A stretch of DNA of 64,000 bases from Bactericera cockerelli (Eukaryota; Arthropoda; Insecta; Hemiptera; Triozidae): the NCBI GenBank assembly GCA_024516035.1, contig CM044958.1:10543670-10607669 (forward strand), given 5' to 3'. The notes beneath the pieces were generated by a model. It worked only from the letters and a program-made list of their open reading frames with translations, did not search any database and was not told where the DNA came from. Shown one piece after another: positions 59,594-64,000 of the stretch (the stretch's first letter is position 1; each line of letters starts with the position of its first letter). A program made the translations under genes and the position numbers.

Positions 59594-59601
59594 GCTGACG
59601 A

Positions 59602-59630
59602 AACTGACTAGAACTCTGTTTATTTATATA
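59602..59630 (-). promoter_or_regulatory. Possible TATA box and initiator of the APMAP-like gene
   Basis: Minus strand TATATAAA at 59630-59623 and TCAGTT at 59607-59602, 25 bases apart. This would give a 5' UTR of only about 12 bases, which is unusually short, so an upstream non-coding exon is equally possible. Confidence 0.3.
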
Positions 59631-59633
59631 TGC

Positions 59634-61070
59634 GCGAATGGGACTAGAAGTCCCTTAGCTCTGTATAATCCAATTTAGCTATAATTAAGATTGTACTGTA
59701 GAATACTGTTTCCCAAAAATTGAATTTGAAATGAAAATGCTAATTTTGCATCGTGACGCTGCTTTTTTCCGGAAACAATACCTAATGAATATTGAAAGAA
59801 TTACCTAATTACTTGAAACTGTATTGAATACTTTTATGTAGGTTGTAGGAACTATTGCTTTTAAAAATACACTGACAATTCTGGACAAAATACTTCCTCG
59901 TGAATGGTGCACATTGTATAATATATGATACTTGGCGATGAGATGAGATATTTTTATGAGACCAAGTGTTTCTCAGGATAAAAAATTAAGGCTTTACTGC
60001 GATTATTTCTTGGGCATCTTGAACTTTTTGAAACCCGTCCCCAATTTACCGGTATTTTTCGGGGTTGCGCTTGGACTTTTGTTTATGATTCATTCTAGAT
60101 GGGGATTATGATCCAAATCATTCTAGCAAATCCAATATTTTGGAGGTGCTGATTACGAATTTCATGTTCATTTTTCGTTAACTGTTATCGTTGATTCACG
60201 GCAACGAAGTTAGCAAAAATATGAGATTTCAACCCTATTTATCACTGAATGAAGCCCTGCCTCGGTAGTAGAGGTGAAGCGTAATTCTCCACGCTATGGT
60301 AGAGGTGAAGACTACATGTCTTCATGTTTTCAAAGTAAGATTTTTCTTGTCCGTAGATAACAAATTTGTTGGTGGGTAGCTTACTAAAATAGCGGAGGGT
60401 TGGCGGTGCTCAGTGTCGTCGAATTTAGGCCCGAAATGTTGTACGGCAATGCCTCATGTGTCAAGTAGAGTTAGAGAAACAAATATAAGGCCATGCCTAA
60501 GGCCGTAGCTCGGGTGCAACCTGTTAGATAGGATACTAAAACTCTACCTACCCAAAACCATTTTTTGATACTTAAAACTAGCTAAATAGCTATGGACAGA
60601 TACAAGTAGATGATACAAAACCATAGAGTCAGACATACAAACATAGAAATATCATACATTTGTATTATGTATATATGGACAACCAGTGATGCACCATAGG
60701 TTATATGAATTGCTTTACTAGGTGACCTCTGTAGCCATGTGCCAGTTCCTAGTTCCTACACAGATAACGGGATGAATGCCCTGTTACCTCTAAGATTTAT
60801 AAAATGAACACAACGAGCATTGATTCCTCGCGTAGCTGGTCTAGCTAGATTTCTCACAGATAATGCTGGGTTTGGTAGATTTACATAAGCATTGAAATTA
60901 ATTGGTATATGAAGACTGACGAGTACGTCAGAAGTGAAAATGGTTGAACTACGAGTGCCTACAAACTACCAATTTTGAACATGGCTTACTACCAATTTGC
61001 GGACTGACCATTTGAAGCTTGCTCAATACTCAAATCCGGACTTTGAGCATTGGAAATTGGAAGATACTAG
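59634..61070. other. Non-coding region upstream of the APMAP-like gene
   Basis: No exon recognised. Short duplication AGGTGAAG near 60265-60310 and isolated GCCATGCCT minisatellite words at about 60450-60500. Confidence 0.4.
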
Positions 61071-61074
61071 GCCC

Positions 61075-61257
61075 TCTTCATTCCAGAGACCAATCTCACT
61101 CTGATAATCCTGGAAATCTCCATTTCAACCGCCGTACAACGCACTCTGATTGGTTCTTACGTTCAAATTGACCAATCAGAGTGTGTTTTGTGACGGTTGA
61201 AAGGAAGATTTGGGGATTATGAGAGTGAGAGTGGTTCTGGAATGAGGGCCAAATCGC
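61075..61257. mobile_element. Hairpin MITE, intact copy
   Basis: Ends GGCCCTCTTCATTCCAGA / TCTGGAATGAGGGCC. Arms ATCTCCATTTCAACCG / CGGTTGAAAGGAAGAT; central CAAATTGACCAATCAGAGTG. Confidence 0.7.
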
Positions 61258-62510
61258 GATGTATTTTCCGCTCAATGAGATATTATTTCGGCAGTTGAGC
61301 GTAGTACACCCTAGTCGCAGAAAACGTTTTACCCCTGTAGCTGGCATTCTATTTGAAGATAAAAAAGACATTTTTAAATGCTTATCATTTATTAAGAGCT
61401 GTTCTGGGCTTAATAGCTTTGTAGTTTGCCCCAAATTAAATTTATTATTATTTGTAGCGGTGCTCCGTTTCTTAAAAAAAAATAAAGACAGCGATTTATC
61501 ATTGAATGATTTCGTGAATGCGCGATATTTTTGTTATTATTTTACACAATTATTATAATACAATACTATGGTCCGAAATGTAGATACTTATAAGTTCAAA
61601 CAACAGAAAAACGATATTAGGTATTTTGTGAGGACAACTATGAATAATCTTCACTTTAAACGTGTCTACCTACATCTATTTTTTTTTAAATCAGTAAAAT
61701 GATATTTTTAGTTGGTTAGGTACTGGTACATACACTCCCGAAAAAGTATTTTTTCAGTAGGAAATACCTATTATTTTAACAGTTTTATTAATTTATTAGT
61801 AACAAAAAAAATCGATTAATACGACAAAAAAGTAGAAAAATCTACTTATTTTTTCTTGAGCAATAAGATAATTTCATCAGAGGATGGATGTGATCTTTTA
61901 CTTTGTCCTGACTAAAAAAAATCGATTTTTTTTTTTAAATTGAAACTAACCAAGTAGGTACTTAATTTTATTATAATAAAATAAATAAATAATAATTATA
62001 TTATATAAATAAAAAATAAAACGGAAACGAAGAATTGTACCTCACACGAACACTTTTCTTTTAATGATATTAATAGGGGTAAAAACCGACTTCATCAACT
62101 ATCGAGCTGGATCGACTATCGCACATTAAACTATCAGAAGGTTTGAGAAGAAAAAAAATGTGTTAGATCGGATGGAACTCGTACTCTTGAATGAAAAGTA
62201 GAGAATGAGTAGATATTAAATTGACTGAATGGATCAAGTAGAAGACGCACTGAACTGATCAACTAACGGAGAGAATGGAATAAGTACGGGTAGGCCGAAC
62301 ACCGCTAGTTGTGTTAAGTACGGTATTTCTCTCAACTGCCGACACTAGGTCAGTATCACTACATTGCTATATGTAACCGGTTCACATGAATACGGTGAAT
62401 CACGAGGATGTCACAGAGATAGTATTGTATCAAAAACATCTGTAATTAGGTTTTTTTTGTAATCAGGTATCTCATGGAGAATTACACAAATTTCATTACA
62501 TATTATAAAT
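61258..62510. other. Non-coding AT-rich region
   Basis: Contains a 99-codon open frame (61259-61558) without recognisable features, and AT-rich low-complexity sequence near 61900-62030. I cannot support a gene. Confidence 0.4.
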
Positions 62511-62519
62511 TATACCTAC

Positions 62520-62840
62520 AGCCAGCCTCCGTGGCGTAACGGTTGTGACTACTGCCCGTAGTTCTAATTCGATCCCCGGTTGGAGCAGTATTTAGAAAAA
62601 AATTCTGTTCCCTCCAATTACGTGAGGCTGGCATTTCCGGACCTACCCAGGCTGGGTCAGGTCAATGTGGGTAGCTAATACGATTCTTAGCGAATGGATG
62701 ATAACACCCCCGTCCTGATCAGGACGTTAAAACCAAATAGAATCGTTGGCGTTAGGAAGCGCACCCAGCCATAAAAAAACGTGCTACACCCTACCAACTT
62801 CAACCACGAGGTTGAGCAATGCCGACCCCAATAGCAACAT
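62520..62840 (+). mobile_element. tRNA-derived SINE, family D
   Basis: GCCTCCGTGGCGTAACGGTT head, B-box-like ATTCGATCCCCGG, body CGTGAGGCTGGCATTTCCGG and ACCAAATAGAATCG, then AACCACGAGGTTGAGCAATG. A tail of the same kind stands alone at 48520-48590. Confidence 0.65.
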
Positions 62841-63337
62841 AAGTTAATATGGAATAAAGGCACGGGAGATATACCTGAATTTAACTATACCGATGTCTGG
62901 GAGGTGACAGTGAATCTGAAGATTGTAGATTCAGAAGAAATTTGGATGCATACATTTTTCCTACAAAAGGCTCAAAGTTGAGGTTCGAATTCCGTACTGG
63001 ACAAAATTTTCTGACAGATAATTTTGGCTATTGGGATGTGCATGTCTGTAAAATTTACTAGAGAATCTAGAGATAGGTAATTTCTTTAAATATATGTACT
63101 AAAGCAGTAATTTTAAATTTTGACAACCAGCACCAACTTGCCATTAACTATGCCCCCATCCTAGAAAAAATATTGGTTCAAATTCACCGTGGCGTTGGTC
63201 CTAAGGATTTTCCTCCTGCATTTGATAATTTTGCTAGCGTTTAAACTATTAGGATAGCAAATCTGTATTTAGTATATCTCTGACTATATCTCTTTTTCTT
63301 TATATCTCTTTATATCTCTTTTTCTTTACTTCGTTCT

Positions 63338-64000
63338 AAGTGTAATTTCTTGGGTGACCAATGTTATAAGGAATTCATGAAGAAATCGGATATCAGTCTC
63401 AAGACCAATCCTCGCTATTTCTGGAAGTTTGTGAACATGTCACGTAAGGTTGACGGATTTCCAAAGGATATGTATCTTCTCAATGAGATCAGTTCCAGTG
63501 GTCATCAAACTGTGAACTTGTTTGCCAAATCTTTTTCTGCGGCCTATACATATTCCGATGGTTCTGTCCCTCAATATTCTCAGTTGAATTGCATCGATTT
63601 CAATAGTTGTTCTTTCACTTCTAGTGAGGTTTACAAGGCGTTGTCATCATTACCACATAAATTCTCATCAGGTCCTGATTCTGTCCCACCTTTCATTTTG
63701 AGGAAATGTGCTGCGTCCCTTGCAAAACCTTTGTCCATTTTGTTTAACAAGTCTCTTTCTTCTGGTGCATTCCCTTCAAAATGGAAGTGTAGCTTTGTTT
63801 TTCCCATTTTCAAATCGGGTGACAGATCCAACATTGCAAATTATCGTGGTGTTTGCGTGCAGTCTTCTGTGCCTAAAGTTCTTGATCAGCTAGTTTCGGT
63901 GAAATTATCTTTTGCATGCAAACAGTTTATCTCCGACCAACAGCATGGCTTCACTGCTGGGCGATCCACCGTCACTAATTTGCTCTGTTACCAAAAAGAT
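63338..64000 (+). CDS. LINE reverse transcriptase, partial, runs off the window
   Basis: Open from about 63338 to the window edge. CNFLGDQCYKEFMKKSD, NPRYFWKFVNMSR, SLPHKFSSGPDSVPPFILRK, CSFVFPIFKSGDRSNIANYR, GVCVQSSVPKVLDQLVS and DQQHGFTAGRSTVTNLLCYQ give RT blocks 0-2 of a Jockey-like LINE. It starts without endonuclease, so it is 5'-truncated unless an intron or earlier frame is involved. A different lineage from the LINEs at 30003 and 43439. Confidence 0.8.

Noticed and set aside
61259..61558. 99-codon plus-strand frame
   Set aside because: No recognisable domain, starts at the edge of a hairpin MITE, and no splice partner found. A fragment of an unknown transposon protein cannot be excluded.

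Overview
This is nuclear DNA from an insect. The background is AT-rich and non-coding, exons are separated by GT-AG introns, and tRNA-derived and 5S-rRNA-derived SINEs, MITEs, LINEs and an errantivirus-type endogenous retrovirus are dense. A sap-feeding hemipteran is my best guess, but no single feature proves the order.

Only two host genes can be built with every splice phase agreeing. (1) Plus strand, 2375-9997: five exons encode a 382-residue secreted Gly/Ala/Ser-rich protein of unknown function, with a poly(A) signal at 10075. (2) Minus strand, 59593-11033: seven exons encode a 390-residue adipocyte plasma membrane-associated protein (APMAP)/strictosidine-synthase-like six-bladed propeller enzyme with an N-terminal membrane anchor. 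The two genes converge, with tails about 1 kb apart. Exons of both are GC-rich islands in AT-rich surroundings.

Intron 1 of the APMAP-like gene spans 17613-59492 (41.9 kb) and consists largely of nested mobile DNA. An errantivirus (LTRs from 22711; gag, pol, env) lies antisense to the gene. Its env is split by a LINE (about 30.0-38.94 kb). The LINE ORF2 is split by a TIR element (32745-36007, TSD TATCGATA), which holds an inner TIR element (33037-35800), which holds a hAT-type MITE (34360-34557). The retrovirus 3' LTR is itself split by a 17.0-kb block (39830-56855). That block is bounded by TA duplications and imperfect inverted termini and carries repeated TTTCGGACG motifs, a decayed Gypsy retrotransposon (itself hit by an RNase H-bearing LINE), SINEs, a 646-bp satellite flanked by an inverted copy, and a 111-bp repeat array.

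The most distinctive signals are: a 47-bp minisatellite that repeats a 5' splice site 24 times just behind exon 4 of gene 1; a SINE whose target duplication copied the exon-6 donor of the APMAP-like gene; the 17-kb block that appears to have moved as a unit; a LINE ORF1 with a FLYWCH-like finger plus an SGNH fold whose catalytic residues are replaced; and two repeat families with short hairpins showing compensatory changes. The window ends inside the reverse transcriptase of another LINE (63338-64000).
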